Of a stretch of 64,000 nucleotides of DNA, positions 43,528 through 52,749 are shown piece after piece. Source of the DNA: Phycisphaerales bacterium (GTDB taxonomy: Bacteria; Planctomycetota; Phycisphaerae; UBA1845); assembly GCA_020639115.1 (NCBI GenBank), contig JACKHG010000005.1, positions 1-64,000 of the forward strand, given 5' to 3'. The notes beneath the pieces are model-generated. The model was not told where the DNA came from. It ran no database searches and saw nothing but the letters and a program-made list of their open reading frames with translations. Each line of letters opens with the position of its first letter. Position 1 is the stretch's first letter. Position numbers and translations under genes: made by a program.

Positions 43528-45444
43528 CTACGCTTCCTCCGGCGCCGCATGCCCCGGCCGCCCGACCAGCGCCCAGGCCCGTCGACCCAGAATGACCGAA
43601 AGCAAATCACCGCCCCGCGCGTCCACGACGCGCCCGAGCAGCAGGATCAGGGCGAATGCAGCCCCGACGATGAACCCGCCCAGATGCGCCCAGTGGGCCA
43701 CGCCGTCCTCGGCCCCGACGTACGTCATCAGCGCGTCGCCACCGATGTAGAATAGCACGACCCAGAAGCCGCGGACCGCAAAAATCCGCAGGGACAGGTG
43801 GAAACCACCGATCAGTCCCCAGCGCACCCATGCCGCCATATGCACCTTGTGCGCCGGGAAGAGGACGAAGTACATGCCCGCGAGCCCCATGATGGCCCCA
43901 GACGCCCCGAGCGCCGGCACGGAGGGTTCGCCCGCGACCGACATCATGTGCGCGATCGACGCGCCGATCGCCAGCAGCGGATAGAGGATCGCGGTGGCGA
44001 GGTTGCCGATGAGCGCATTGACGCGTGATCCCAGAACAAAGAGGAAAAGCAAATTGCCAACGAGGTGCATGATCCCGCCGTGCAGGAGAGCATTCGTCAG
44101 CAACTGGTAGTAGTGGAATTCACCGATACACTTCTGCTCGGGCGTAAGCGTCGCGTAGGCCTCCAGCACATCTTCCTCATGGCTCTGCGTGGGGGCGGCG
44201 GCCGCATCGCTGTTCTCATCCGCCGGGGCGTGCTTCTGCTCGACGTCGCGCAGGGCCGCGTGAAATGCCCGTGCGTCGCCCCAGTCCGTATAGAAGTACA
44301 TTTCGTCGATGTGCTCCGCCGTGACCTCGCCGCTCCGGGGCCAGAGCAGGAGGTTCTTGTGCGTGCGCGCGAACTCCGGGCTGCGATGCTCGCTGATCAG
44401 AAACCACGCGCTGATCAGGATGGTCAGAACCGCGATCACCCGGACCGCGTGTGGCTTTTTGCCACCGTACGCCTCCGACGCGACCGGATAGAGTCCTATC
44501 CAAAAAAGCCAACTGATGATGGAGATCGTCGTCTCCGCGATCGCCGTATCGTCGTCGGCGTCGCGCGCCGTCAGCAGCCGCCGCCCGGTCTTCACGTCGA
44601 TGCCGCAGTGCACGCAGATCTTCGACCGCGGCGGCAGCACCCGCTGGCAGCTCGGGCACGTCGGCCCCTCGCCCTTCGGGGCCGCCGGCTGGGGATGCTC
44701 GACCGGCAGCGAGATCGGCGGGCCGCCGTCGTCGTCGTCGGCGAACGCGAAGAGATCGTCCTCCTCTTGCGGCGGAGCGACCGGCGTGCTGCGCTTCGGG
44801 ACCACGGCAGCGGCTGCAACTACTGCTTTCGCGGCCCGTGCGGACTTGGCCGGCTTGGCCTGCAGGGCAGCCCCGTCCATCGTGCCGGTGTCGTCCAGGA
44901 AGTGCAGGCCGAGCGCGCTGGCCTCCTCGGTCAGGACGGGCTGATCCGCCCCGGAGGCGTCGCTCATCAGCGGCTCATCGGCGGCGGGCCACGCGCGGTG
45001 CGAGTCCTTCGTCGGCTCATACGAGTAGTGCAGTTCGAAATCGCCGATCCGCACGACGTCACCGTGCAGCAGGTTGTGCCCCTTCACCCGCCGGTTGTTC
45101 ACAAACAGCCCGTTCGTGCTGCCCTGGTCCTCGACCCGCCAGCCGCGATCGATCTGCACGAGCCGGCAGTGCCGCCGCGAGACCGCCGACGACAGCAGCC
45201 GCAAGTGGGCGTTTTCCGCCTTGCCCACGTCGATCGGGCCACGCCCCCCGAGGAAAACCAGCTCGGCCTGCTCAGCCCCCTGCAACTGGATGATGAAACG
45301 CCCCTTGAGCTTGCCCTCCTCCGCCGTCTGCTCCGCGACGACGATCCGCACCCGCGCCCGGCATTGCGGGCACACCGCGCGCTTGTTCACGTGCTCGGGG
45401 GGCATCTTCAGGGATTTACCACACTGGCAGCGGACTCGGACCAT
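43528..45444 (-). CDS. FHA domain fused to rhomboid intramembrane serine protease
   Basis: A 638-residue protein. A zinc ribbon (CQCGKSLKMP...CPQCRARVRI) leads into an FHA domain at about 55-135 (IDVGKAENAHLRLLSSAVSRRHCRL, DQGSTNGLFVNNRRV). An acidic linker and a second ribbon (CPSCQRVLPPRSKICVHCG, about 245-263) follow. A rhomboid domain forms the C-terminal half: HLVGNLLFLFVLGSRV, then GASGAIMGLAGMYFVLFPAHKV with the catalytic Ser (about 513), then VAHWAHLGGFIVGAAFALI with the catalytic His (about 583). FHA would dock phosphothreonine proteins for intramembrane cleavage. The start was set at MVRVRCQCG (ATG 45444). Confidence 0.82.
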   Translation of the reverse strand: MVRVRCQCGKSLKMPPEHVNKRAVCPQCRARVRIVVAEQTAEEGKLKGRFIIQLQGAEQAELVFLGGRGPIDVGKAENAHLRLLSSAVSRRHCRLVQIDRGWRVEDQGSTNGLFVNNRRVKGHNLLHGDVVRIGDFELHYSYEPTKDSHRAWPAADEPLMSDASGADQPVLTEEASALGLHFLDDTGTMDGAALQAKPAKSARAAKAVVAAAAVVPKRSTPVAPPQEEDDLFAFADDDDGGPPISLPVEHPQPAAPKGEGPTCPSCQRVLPPRSKICVHCGIDVKTGRRLLTARDADDDTAIAETTISIISWLFWIGLYPVASEAYGGKKPHAVRVIAVLTILISAWFLISEHRSPEFARTHKNLLLWPRSGEVTAEHIDEMYFYTDWGDARAFHAALRDVEQKHAPADENSDAAAAPTQSHEEDVLEAYATLTPEQKCIGEFHYYQLLTNALLHGGIMHLVGNLLFLFVLGSRVNALIGNLATAILYPLLAIGASIAHMMSVAGEPSVPALGASGAIMGLAGMYFVLFPAHKVHMAAWVRWGLIGGFHLSLRIFAVRGFWVVLFYIGGDALMTYVGAEDGVAHWAHLGGFIVGAAFALILLLGRVVDARGGDLLSVILGRRAWALVGRPGHAAPEEA

Positions 45445-45784
45445 GGGCTGATCCTGCGAAGGGAGGTACAGCGCCGCACTGCGCCGCCAGGCGCTGATGC
45501 ACGACACGCCAAATGCTCGTGCGCCCATTGTAACCGACCCTTCGGCGGCGTCGCAACGGTCTGTCCCGCGCAAACACCGGTGCCGCCCGCCATCATGGCG
45601 AAAATCGCCATCCGGGTCAGTTACACACTTCGGGAAAAGTTATACTGCGCGGATCATCCGTCCCATGCACCTGGAAATGGCCGCCGGCCCGCCCGTCGTC
45701 GCGAGCCCCGGGAGGGCGACGCAGCCGCGTGCGGGCCGGCGCGATGCCGGACAAATCCGGCGATTGTGACCTGGCGCCCGCGGC
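45445..45784. other. Intergenic region with a 7-bp palindromic hairpin at 45595-45611
   Basis: 340 bases between the FHA-rhomboid start and the HPPD stop. The only clear structure is ATGGCGA-AAA-TCGCCAT, which may be an operator or terminator. No gene was supported. Confidence 0.4.
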
Positions 45785-46876
45785 TCAGAGGTTGCCGCGG
45801 CGGCGCTGCTCCTCCTCGATCGACACGAACAGGGCCTTGAAATTGCCCACGCCGAAGCCGCGGCTCCCGCAGCGCTGGATGATCTCGAAGAACAGCGTCG
45901 GCCGGTCCTCGACCGGTTTGGTGAAAATCTGCAGCAGGTACCCGTCCTCGTCCCGGTCCACCAGGATGCCGAGATCGCGCAGCGTGTCCATGTCCTCCTT
46001 GATATCCCCGACCCGCTCGACGAGCGCGTCGTAGTACGTGTCCGGGACGTAGAGGAACTCGACGCCCGCGTCGCGCAGGCGGGTGACGGTCTTCACGATG
46101 TTGCCCGTCGACAGGGCCACGTGTTGCACGCCGGGCCCGAAGTTGCAGTCGAGGTATTCCTCGATCTGGCTCTTGTGCCGCCCTTCGGCCGGCTCGTTGA
46201 TCGGGAACTTGATCACGCCATTGTCGCTCTGCATCACCTTGGACATCAGCGCCGAGTATTCCGTGCTGATGTCGTCGTCGGTGAAGTGCTTGAGCTGTGA
46301 GAAGCCGAGCACGTCGTGGTAGAACCGGGCCCAGTACTCCATCGCCCCCAGCTCCACGTTGCCCACCACGTGATCGACCGTGAGCAGCCCGCTCGGCTCA
46401 ACACGCGGCGCCTCGAACGGCACGTAACGCGGCGCGAATACGCCGCCGTAGTCCGTGCGGTCGACGAACGTGTGGATAACGTCGCCGTACGTGCGGATCG
46501 CGGCGAAGCGCAGCTCGCCCTGCTCGTCCTTCCAGGTGGACATCGGCGCGATTACGGTGGCCCCGTTGGCTCTTACCGCATTCAGTGTCGCCTCCACATC
46601 CTTGACGCGGAACGCCACCGACTTCACGCCGTCGCCGTGCAGCGCACAGAAGCGCGCGATCGGTGAGTCCGGCGACAGCGGCGTGGTGAGCACGAACCGG
46701 ATCTTGCCCTGCTCGACCACGTAGCTGGCCTGGTCGCGCCGACCCGTGGTCAGCCCGCTGTAGGCCACGATGTTGAAGCCGAACATCGTGCGGTAGAAGT
46801 GCGCCGCCTGGTACGCGTTGCCGACGAAGAACTCGAGGTGGTCAATCGCCTCGAGCGGAACCTTCTCGCTTGCCAT
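45785..46876 (-). CDS. hppD: 4-hydroxyphenylpyruvate dioxygenase
   Basis: A 363-residue Fe(II) enzyme converting 4-hydroxyphenylpyruvate to homogentisate in tyrosine catabolism. The vicinal-oxygen-chelate repeats are evident (IDHLEFFVGNAYQAAHFYRTMFGF; LTVDHVVGNVELGAMEYWARFYHDVLGF). The iron ligands are the His of VDHVVGN, the His of GPGVQHVALST and the Glu of PTLFFEIIQR. The C-terminal gate region CGSRGFGVGNFKALF is canonical. The ATG at 46876 has GGAGG about nine bases upstream. A few 4-hydroxymandelate synthases share the fold, but the C-terminal motifs fit HPPD. Confidence 0.95.
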   Translation of the reverse strand: MASEKVPLEAIDHLEFFVGNAYQAAHFYRTMFGFNIVAYSGLTTGRRDQASYVVEQGKIRFVLTTPLSPDSPIARFCALHGDGVKSVAFRVKDVEATLNAVRANGATVIAPMSTWKDEQGELRFAAIRTYGDVIHTFVDRTDYGGVFAPRYVPFEAPRVEPSGLLTVDHVVGNVELGAMEYWARFYHDVLGFSQLKHFTDDDISTEYSALMSKVMQSDNGVIKFPINEPAEGRHKSQIEEYLDCNFGPGVQHVALSTGNIVKTVTRLRDAGVEFLYVPDTYYDALVERVGDIKEDMDTLRDLGILVDRDEDGYLLQIFTKPVEDRPTLFFEIIQRCGSRGFGVGNFKALFVSIEEEQRRRGNL

Positions 46877-47006
46877 GAGTTTCTGCCTCCGCTGAGCTGG
46901 GTGCTGCGGACAGAGGCCGCGTGAAAATGTGGCCACGCCGGCGCGTCCGCCGGAAATGCGACCTCTCCGCCCTCGGGGGATACTATATTCGCCGGCAGCG
47001 CGCCGC

Positions 47007-49115
47007 TCAAGATACCTGGCGCGTCGGTGCGGGAGGGGTGTCCAGGACGATCGCGACGAGCCGCTGGCTGGTATCCAGCGGGCGGTCGGGGTTCGGCGGA
47101 CACTCGATCGTGCCGTCGGCCTTCTCGATCGCGATCACCTGCACGCCGAAGTTGCGGCGGAAATCCGACTCGCGCAGCGACCGCCCCACCGCCTGCATCG
47201 GCACGAGCAACCGCTGGATGTTGTCCACCTTCGGAGCAGCCGCACCCATCACGAGCTGGTGCAGACCCTCCTCGCGGTCGATCGCCGCGAGGCCCGCATG
47301 CTCGACGAGCAGGTCGCGGCGCATGTTCTCCAGGTGGCGGCGCAGCGCCGCGTAGATGTCGTGGCGGCTGAGCATGCCGAGAAACGCCTTGCTGCTGTCG
47401 CCCGACACGACCGGGGCGACGATGTGGTTGTCGCGGGCCATGCGGGCCAGCGCGAAGTAGACGTCGTCGTCCGGCGAAACCGTCACCAGGTCCGTCGACA
47501 TCATGTCGGCTGCTATCACGGCGTCCGCGACGCCCGGCTCGTCCATGATGCGCTGGATGTCCGGCAGCGAGACGAGCCCCACGATGCGGGATTTGTCGAC
47601 CACGGCGAAGACCGGTCGCGTGCCCGGCGCGACCATCGCCACGATCTCGCCCAGCGTTGCGCCGGGCGGCACCTGCTCGCGCCAGTCGCGCTGCATGAGT
47701 TCGCGCACGCGCCACGTCTCGAGCACGTGCACGATCGCGTCGCCCGCGTGCGCCGGCGAGTCCGCCGAGGTGCGGAGCTGCTCGCGGTTGAGGCCCCAGC
47801 GCCGCCCGATCAGGTAGCTGCCTACGCAGACCAGCATCGACGGCACGATCAGGCCGTAGCCGCCCGTCATTTCCGCGACCATCACGATGGCCGCCAGTGG
47901 GGCACGCATCGACGCCGACAGCACGCCCGCCATCCCGACGGGGATCATCGCCACGCGCACCGACTCCGGCAGGCGCCCGGGGAAAACCGCTTCGATCAGC
48001 GCCCCGACGAACGCACCCACCGCCCCGCCGATGAACACGCTCGGCCCGAGCACGCCGCCCGCCGCCCCGCTGCCCACGGTGAACGCGGTCGCGATGCACT
48101 TGCCGATCGCGACCGCCCCGAAGAGCAGCACCAGCGGCCAGAGGCTGGTCAGCGCCAGGTTGGTCTGCACCGCGTCCTTCATCGCGTTGCGGATGAAGAG
48201 GTACTGGCCGTCCATCACCGGCGGAATCGCGCAGGCGATCGCCCCCGTGGCCAGGCCGCCCAGCGCCGGCGCGAGCCACCGCGGGATCCGCCACTTCTCG
48301 TAGGGCAGACCCTCCACGAAATGCAGGCACTTGTAGAAGAAGATGCTCACCAGGCCGCACGCCACGCCAAGCAGCAGGTACGGCGCCAGTTCGAACGGGT
48401 GCGAAAAGGTGAACGACCGCGCCGTTTCCATCAGCGGCAGGTGCTTGCCCCAGATCGGCAGGTAGACGGCATAGCCCATCACCGCCGCCACGAACGCGGG
48501 AATGAACGCGTCGGTCTCGTAGTCGGGATCGCGGTAGAGAATTCCCGCCGCGAAGAGGGCCCCGCCCATCGGGCACTGGAAGATCGCCCCAATGCCCGCG
48601 CCGCAACCGGCGATGAGCATCACCCGCCGTTCGCGCGGCGTCAGCGCCAGCACCCGCGCCATGCTCGAGCCGATGGCCGCACCGAGCGCGGCGATCGGAC
48701 CCTCCGGCCCGGCGGATCCCCCGCAGGAGATAACCCCAATCGACGCGATCGACTGGATCGTCGGCGTCCACATCGGCAGGTGGCCGCCCTCGTAGTGGAA
48801 CGCCCTGACCAGCGTGTCCGTACCGTGTCCGCGGCCGCCCTTGCAGAGCCAGCCCACGATCACGCCGGAGAGCAACCCGCCGATGGCCGGCAGCAGCACG
48901 AGCTGCCAGTGGAAACGCCAGAGATGCTGACCACCCACCTCGACGTAACGGCCGACGAGCCGCTCGCTGCCGAACGACAACCCCGCCTCCAGGGCCGCAG
49001 CCGCCAAGCCGGACAGAAGTCCCACGATCACGCTGATCGTCAGCAGGCGCACCCACGCCGTCGCCGGCCGCGGCATCCGTGAGCGCAGTCGCCGTATTCC
49101 CTCTTCGAGATTCAC
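47007..49115 (-). CDS. ClC-family chloride channel/antiporter with CBS pair and TrkA-C-like domain
   Basis: A 702-residue protein. The membrane domain (1-430) has the ClC filter motifs: CGGSAGPEGPIAALGAAIG with the gating Glu, the IAGCGAGIGAIFQCPMGGALFA helix, and GSGAAGGVLGPSVFIGGAVGA. Residues about 450-590 hold two CBS domains (LMQRDWREQVPPGATLGEIV, MMSTDLVTVSPDDDVYFAL) for nucleotide sensing. The last 80 residues (LLVPMQAVGRSLRESDFRRNFGVQVIAIEKADG) match a TrkA-C (RCK_C) ligand domain. This double regulatory tail suggests tight control. The hppD start lies 130 bases beyond its stop. Confidence 0.92.
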   Translation of the reverse strand: MNLEEGIRRLRSRMPRPATAWVRLLTISVIVGLLSGLAAAALEAGLSFGSERLVGRYVEVGGQHLWRFHWQLVLLPAIGGLLSGVIVGWLCKGGRGHGTDTLVRAFHYEGGHLPMWTPTIQSIASIGVISCGGSAGPEGPIAALGAAIGSSMARVLALTPRERRVMLIAGCGAGIGAIFQCPMGGALFAAGILYRDPDYETDAFIPAFVAAVMGYAVYLPIWGKHLPLMETARSFTFSHPFELAPYLLLGVACGLVSIFFYKCLHFVEGLPYEKWRIPRWLAPALGGLATGAIACAIPPVMDGQYLFIRNAMKDAVQTNLALTSLWPLVLLFGAVAIGKCIATAFTVGSGAAGGVLGPSVFIGGAVGAFVGALIEAVFPGRLPESVRVAMIPVGMAGVLSASMRAPLAAIVMVAEMTGGYGLIVPSMLVCVGSYLIGRRWGLNREQLRTSADSPAHAGDAIVHVLETWRVRELMQRDWREQVPPGATLGEIVAMVAPGTRPVFAVVDKSRIVGLVSLPDIQRIMDEPGVADAVIAADMMSTDLVTVSPDDDVYFALARMARDNHIVAPVVSGDSSKAFLGMLSRHDIYAALRRHLENMRRDLLVEHAGLAAIDREEGLHQLVMGAAAPKVDNIQRLLVPMQAVGRSLRESDFRRNFGVQVIAIEKADGTIECPPNPDRPLDTSQRLVAIVLDTPPAPTRQVS

Positions 49116-49218
49116 TGGATGTATGGACCTACCATCGGCCGCTGCCCGGATTCCTGCGTGCGAGCGTGCGCCGCGCCCGCGATCCGGACGCTGGTGATAT
49201 CAGGCCGTGCGGTTCCCG

Positions 49219-49302
49219 TCAGCCTGCAATCGAATGCGAAGCCGTGATGGCGAAGAACCACACGAGGATCGCGGCAAAGATGCTGAAGATACCAGAGTTC
49301 AT
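49219..49302 (-). CDS. Possible 27-residue single-helix membrane protein
   Basis: It reads MNSGIFSIFAAILVWFFAIT with a short polar tail ending in HSIAG, a textbook membrane helix. It sits between the STAS gene and the ClC gene on the same strand. An in-frame ATG four codons earlier exists. There is no clear ribosome binding site, so it is listed as possible only. Confidence 0.35.
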   Translation of the reverse strand: MNSGIFSIFAAILVWFFAITASHSIAG

Positions 49303-49345
49303 GGCATGCGTCATCCGCGGTTCGCGTCGGAACCGCGGCTACCCG

Positions 49346-49696
49346 CTATTTCTGCGGCCCGCCCAGTTGGGCCTCGGCCCCGGGCAGATCCTCCGCGATG
49401 TCGAACCACTTGTCCAGGTGCGTCACCTCGAAAACACCCGCGACGAACGGCGTCGGCCCGAAAAGCACCACCTGCGACCGCGACATCCGCGCATGTGTCG
49501 CGAGGCCGATAAGCTGGCTCAACCCGGTGGAATCGATCGCCTCCAGGCCCGCCAGATCGACGACCACCGGCGGGGCATCGGCGCCGATCAGCGGATGCAA
49601 CTCCTCCTCGATCCGCCGCGACGCCTCCCGGCGCAGCTCCCCCTTCAGGCGCACCAGCGTGTATTTACCGTCTTGCTGCTCGATTGTGATTTCCAT
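49346..49696 (-). CDS. STAS-domain anti-sigma factor antagonist-like protein
   Basis: A 116-residue single STAS domain: MEITIEQQDGKYTLVRLKGEL, VVVDLAGLEAIDSTGLSQLIGL and VVLFGPTPFVAGVFEVTHLDKWF. The Ser of IDSTGL aligns with the SpoIIAA phosphorylation site. Such proteins relieve anti-sigma kinases (RsbW/SpoIIAB type) when unphosphorylated; no kinase gene is nearby. GTG at 49714 is an alternative start six codons earlier. Confidence 0.88.
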   Translation of the reverse strand: MEITIEQQDGKYTLVRLKGELRREASRRIEEELHPLIGADAPPVVVDLAGLEAIDSTGLSQLIGLATHARMSRSQVVLFGPTPFVAGVFEVTHLDKWFDIAEDLPGAEAQLGGPQK

Positions 49697-49748
49697 GTTA
49701 CATTCGCGGCCCACGCCGACGCGCCCGCCGGCACACCGCCCGCCCCCG

Positions 49749-50396
49749 TCACTGCATCAGGTTGCCCATCTCGCGCTTGCGCATCAGTTTGCGCAGCAGC
49801 AGGTAGTTCTCGCCCATGAAGTCCGTCACCTCGCCCGAGACGATGAACTCCACGCTGCCAGCCGTACTCTGTGACTCCCGCACCATCCGCTCGAGCATCC
49901 GGTTGGGCAGCAGCTTCAGCGGCGGCTCTCCGGCAGTCTCCGGATGGTTGTCCGACTTGAACACCACCTCCCACCAGTCCCCGTCACGCACCAGGCGGCA
50001 CGTGCGGTCGACCAGGATGTAACCATCGGGTAACCGGGCGCTGCTGCCCGCCGCCACACCGCCGTCCGCCTGAACAGCCTCCCCGTCCTCCTCGGGCATC
50101 GGCTTCGGCATCAGCGGTTCCGCCACGGGACGCTCCTTCTGGAACTCCTTGAGGATGTCCTCCGCGGAGATGGGGGCTGTGCCACGCTCGTCCTGCTTCG
50201 ATGCGTCGGCCTTGGGGGCGTCCGTGGAGCCCGTCTCCGCCTCGTCCGCCACAGGCTTGTCCATCGCGGCAGCCGGCGGCGTCGCCTCCGGAGCAGGCGT
50301 GGCGGCTGACGGCTTTTCCTGGCCCCAGGCGACGCTGACCGCCGCCAGCAGCACCGTCAGCACCCCGATCCTTCGCATCGCTCGTTGCGTCTCCAT
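49749..50396 (-). CDS. Exported protein of unknown function
   Basis: A 215-residue protein with a signal peptide (MRRIGVLTVLLAAVSVAWGQ), a Pro/Ala/Glu-rich linker to about residue 115, and a small C-terminal domain (DGYILVDRTCRLVRDGDWWEVVF, LKLLPNRMLERMVRES, FIVSGEVTDFMGENYLLLRK). The C-terminal part looks like an OB-type beta domain conserved in the lineage. GGAGG lies six bases before the ATG. It is 52 bases upstream of the STAS gene on the same strand. Confidence 0.6.
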   Translation of the reverse strand: METQRAMRRIGVLTVLLAAVSVAWGQEKPSAATPAPEATPPAAAMDKPVADEAETGSTDAPKADASKQDERGTAPISAEDILKEFQKERPVAEPLMPKPMPEEDGEAVQADGGVAAGSSARLPDGYILVDRTCRLVRDGDWWEVVFKSDNHPETAGEPPLKLLPNRMLERMVRESQSTAGSVEFIVSGEVTDFMGENYLLLRKLMRKREMGNLMQ

Positions 50397-50517
50397 ACGT
50401 CACCTCCAGTGTGGCGGCGATTTTCGCGGGTGGCCCGCACGGCAACGTCCCATAACCGCACCAGCGCGCCATTCGGCCCGAATATCATATCGGCTCGGAC
50501 CAAATATGCATCGAAAT

Positions 50518-52713
50518 TCACTTCGAGCCCAATTGGGCCCGCAGGTCCGCCGCGGACGTCGTCGGCTTGCCGCACTGGTAGCCCGCGCAGATGTACGCCG
50601 CGGGCTCACCCTGGATCGGCTTCTTGCCCCGCAGCAGGGCGATCGCGTCGTCGCCCGCCGCGTCTGCGCTCCAGGCGACCACCTTGTTGGGCCGGTACGC
50701 CGCGAACACGGCGTCGATCAGGGCCTGCGTGGCTGCCGACTCCCGCGGCCCCACGAGCGCGATCTGCAGCGGCTTGCTGTGGTAGAAGTCCACCGCGCAC
50801 ATCAACCGCTCGAACTGTCCGGGCGACGACTCCGCGGTCGCCTTGAACGCCCGGAAGATCCCCTCGGCGTGGCTGCGCAGATCCTTGCGGTCGAGCAGTT
50901 CCGCGAGCCGCAGCAGGTTCAGCGCCTCGACCGAGTTGCCCGACGGGATTGCGCCGTCACGTGGGTTCTTGGTCCGCGCGATCAGGGCCTCGGCGTCGTC
51001 AGCCGTGAAGTAGAACGCGCCGCCCGCCTTGTCGAGGTAGTGTGCCAGCAACTGGTCGTTGAGCGCAACAGCCTCGTTCAGCCAGCGCTGCTCGAACGTC
51101 GCCTCGTAGAGATTCAAGAGCCCCTCGATCACGAACGCGTAGTCCGTCAGGTAACCGGTCAACCGGGATGCGCCGTTGCGATGCGTCGCGAGCAATCGCC
51201 CGTCCTTGCGCAAGTGCGTCAGCACGAAATCCGCGGCCCGCGCGGCAGCCTCCGCGTATTGCGGATCATCCAGTACACGCGCGCCGCGGGCCAGCGAAGC
51301 GATCATCAGGCCGTTCCACGCCGTCAGGATCTTGTCATCGAGCGCCGGCGCGACGCGCTGCGCCCGCGCCGCGAGCATCCGCTTCCGCCAGCCCGCGAGC
51401 TTCGCGTTGAACGTGTCCAGGTTCATCCCGTGCAGCTTGCAGAACATCTCCGGCGGCTTGCTCACGTGCAGAATGTTCTTCGGGCCGGCGGGTGCGTGGC
51501 CGCGCGATTCGAACCAGTTGCCGCTCTCGGTCACGTCGTAGTAGCGGCAGAACAGCTCGCCGTCGTCCTCGCCGAGCACGTCCTTCACCTGCTTGACCGT
51601 CCAGACGTAGTAGGCGCCCTCGAGACCCTCGCTGTCCGCGTCGCGCGTCGAGTAAAAGCCACCCTGCGGCGCGCGCAGATCGGTCAGCACGTAATTGAAG
51701 ATATCCCGCGCGACGTCGGCGTAGAACCGCTTGCCCGTGACCTGATAGGCGTCGAGGTAGATCGCGCTGACCAGCGCCTGGTCGTAGAGCATCTTCTCGA
51801 AGTGCGGCACGAGCCACTCCGGATCGGTGCTGTAGCGACAGATGCCGCCGCCCAACTGGTCGTAGATGCCCCCGCGGGCCATGTGCGCGAGCGTCACCTC
51901 GACCGGCTCGATCAGCGAAGGGTCGTCACGGCGCGTGCCCACGCGGAGCATCAGCTCCATCGCCATGCTCGGCGGAAACTTGTTGGCCTCGGACTCGAAC
52001 CCGCCCCGCTGCACGTCGAAGAAGCGGGCCAGGTGATGCGCGAGCTGATCGACGAAGTCCTGGGCGATGACGGACTCGTCAGCCGGCTGACCCGCCGCCC
52101 ACGTGTCGAGATATTCCTGGATCCGCGCCCCCTGCTCCCGGATCTGGTCGCGCTGCGTGTTCCACAACTCGTGAATGCGCTGACAGACCATCAGGAACTG
52201 CGCCCGCGGCAGGTACGTGCCGGCGTAGATCGGCCTCCGGTCGGGCATGAGCCACACCGACATCGGCCAACCGCCGTTGCCCTGGTTGAGCGCCATCGTC
52301 ACCTGCATGTAGATCTCGTCGACGTCCGGCCGCTCCTCCCGGTCCACCTTGATGCACACGAACTTGTCGTTGATCGCGTCGGCCACGTCCTCCCGCTCGA
52401 ACGTCTCGTGCTCCATCACGTGGCACCAGTGACACGCGGCGTAGCCGATGCTCAGGAAGATCGGCTTGTCCTCCTGCTCGGCCTTGCGGAACGCCTCCGC
52501 GCCCCACTCGTACCAGTCGATCGGGTTGTGGGCGTGCTGCAGCAGGTAGGGGCTGGTGGCATGGATCAGCCGGTTGGTGTGCGCGTGCGTTTCCGCTGGT
52601 GGCATGGTTCCTCCCTCGTCCGCGCCAACTGATTGTGCGGCGCCGCAACACCCGAGCACAAACAGCGCGAGGGCTCGCGCCGCGGGCGTGGTTGCCGACC
52701 GCTTGAAGGTCAT
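50518..52713 (-). CDS. Exported thioredoxin-domain protein of the YyaL/DUF255 family
   Basis: A 731-residue protein. A lipoprotein-like signal (ALALFVLGCCG) precedes the family signature NRLIHATSPYLLQHAHNPIDW, then a thioredoxin-like fold with CHWCHVM (Cys about 93 and 96), FVCIKVDREERPDVDEIYM and GGWPMSVWLMP. The remaining 500 residues form an (alpha/alpha)6-barrel-like region (HFEKMLYDQALVSAIYLDAYQ; ILTAWNGLMIASLARGARVL). Bacterial members have no established reaction. The export signal is a less usual feature because many homologues are cytosolic. Confidence 0.88.
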   Translation of the reverse strand: MTFKRSATTPAARALALFVLGCCGAAQSVGADEGGTMPPAETHAHTNRLIHATSPYLLQHAHNPIDWYEWGAEAFRKAEQEDKPIFLSIGYAACHWCHVMEHETFEREDVADAINDKFVCIKVDREERPDVDEIYMQVTMALNQGNGGWPMSVWLMPDRRPIYAGTYLPRAQFLMVCQRIHELWNTQRDQIREQGARIQEYLDTWAAGQPADESVIAQDFVDQLAHHLARFFDVQRGGFESEANKFPPSMAMELMLRVGTRRDDPSLIEPVEVTLAHMARGGIYDQLGGGICRYSTDPEWLVPHFEKMLYDQALVSAIYLDAYQVTGKRFYADVARDIFNYVLTDLRAPQGGFYSTRDADSEGLEGAYYVWTVKQVKDVLGEDDGELFCRYYDVTESGNWFESRGHAPAGPKNILHVSKPPEMFCKLHGMNLDTFNAKLAGWRKRMLAARAQRVAPALDDKILTAWNGLMIASLARGARVLDDPQYAEAAARAADFVLTHLRKDGRLLATHRNGASRLTGYLTDYAFVIEGLLNLYEATFEQRWLNEAVALNDQLLAHYLDKAGGAFYFTADDAEALIARTKNPRDGAIPSGNSVEALNLLRLAELLDRKDLRSHAEGIFRAFKATAESSPGQFERLMCAVDFYHSKPLQIALVGPRESAATQALIDAVFAAYRPNKVVAWSADAAGDDAIALLRGKKPIQGEPAAYICAGYQCGKPTTSAADLRAQLGSK

Positions 52714-52749
52714 GGGGTTCCCGATGGCGTTCGTGCCGCGTGCACCGCG

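Noticed and set aside
46750..49056. Long minus-strand open frame overlapping the ClC and HPPD genes in another frame
   Set aside because: Composition is Arg/Gly/Ala shadow-like, and the ClC frame carries all family motifs.
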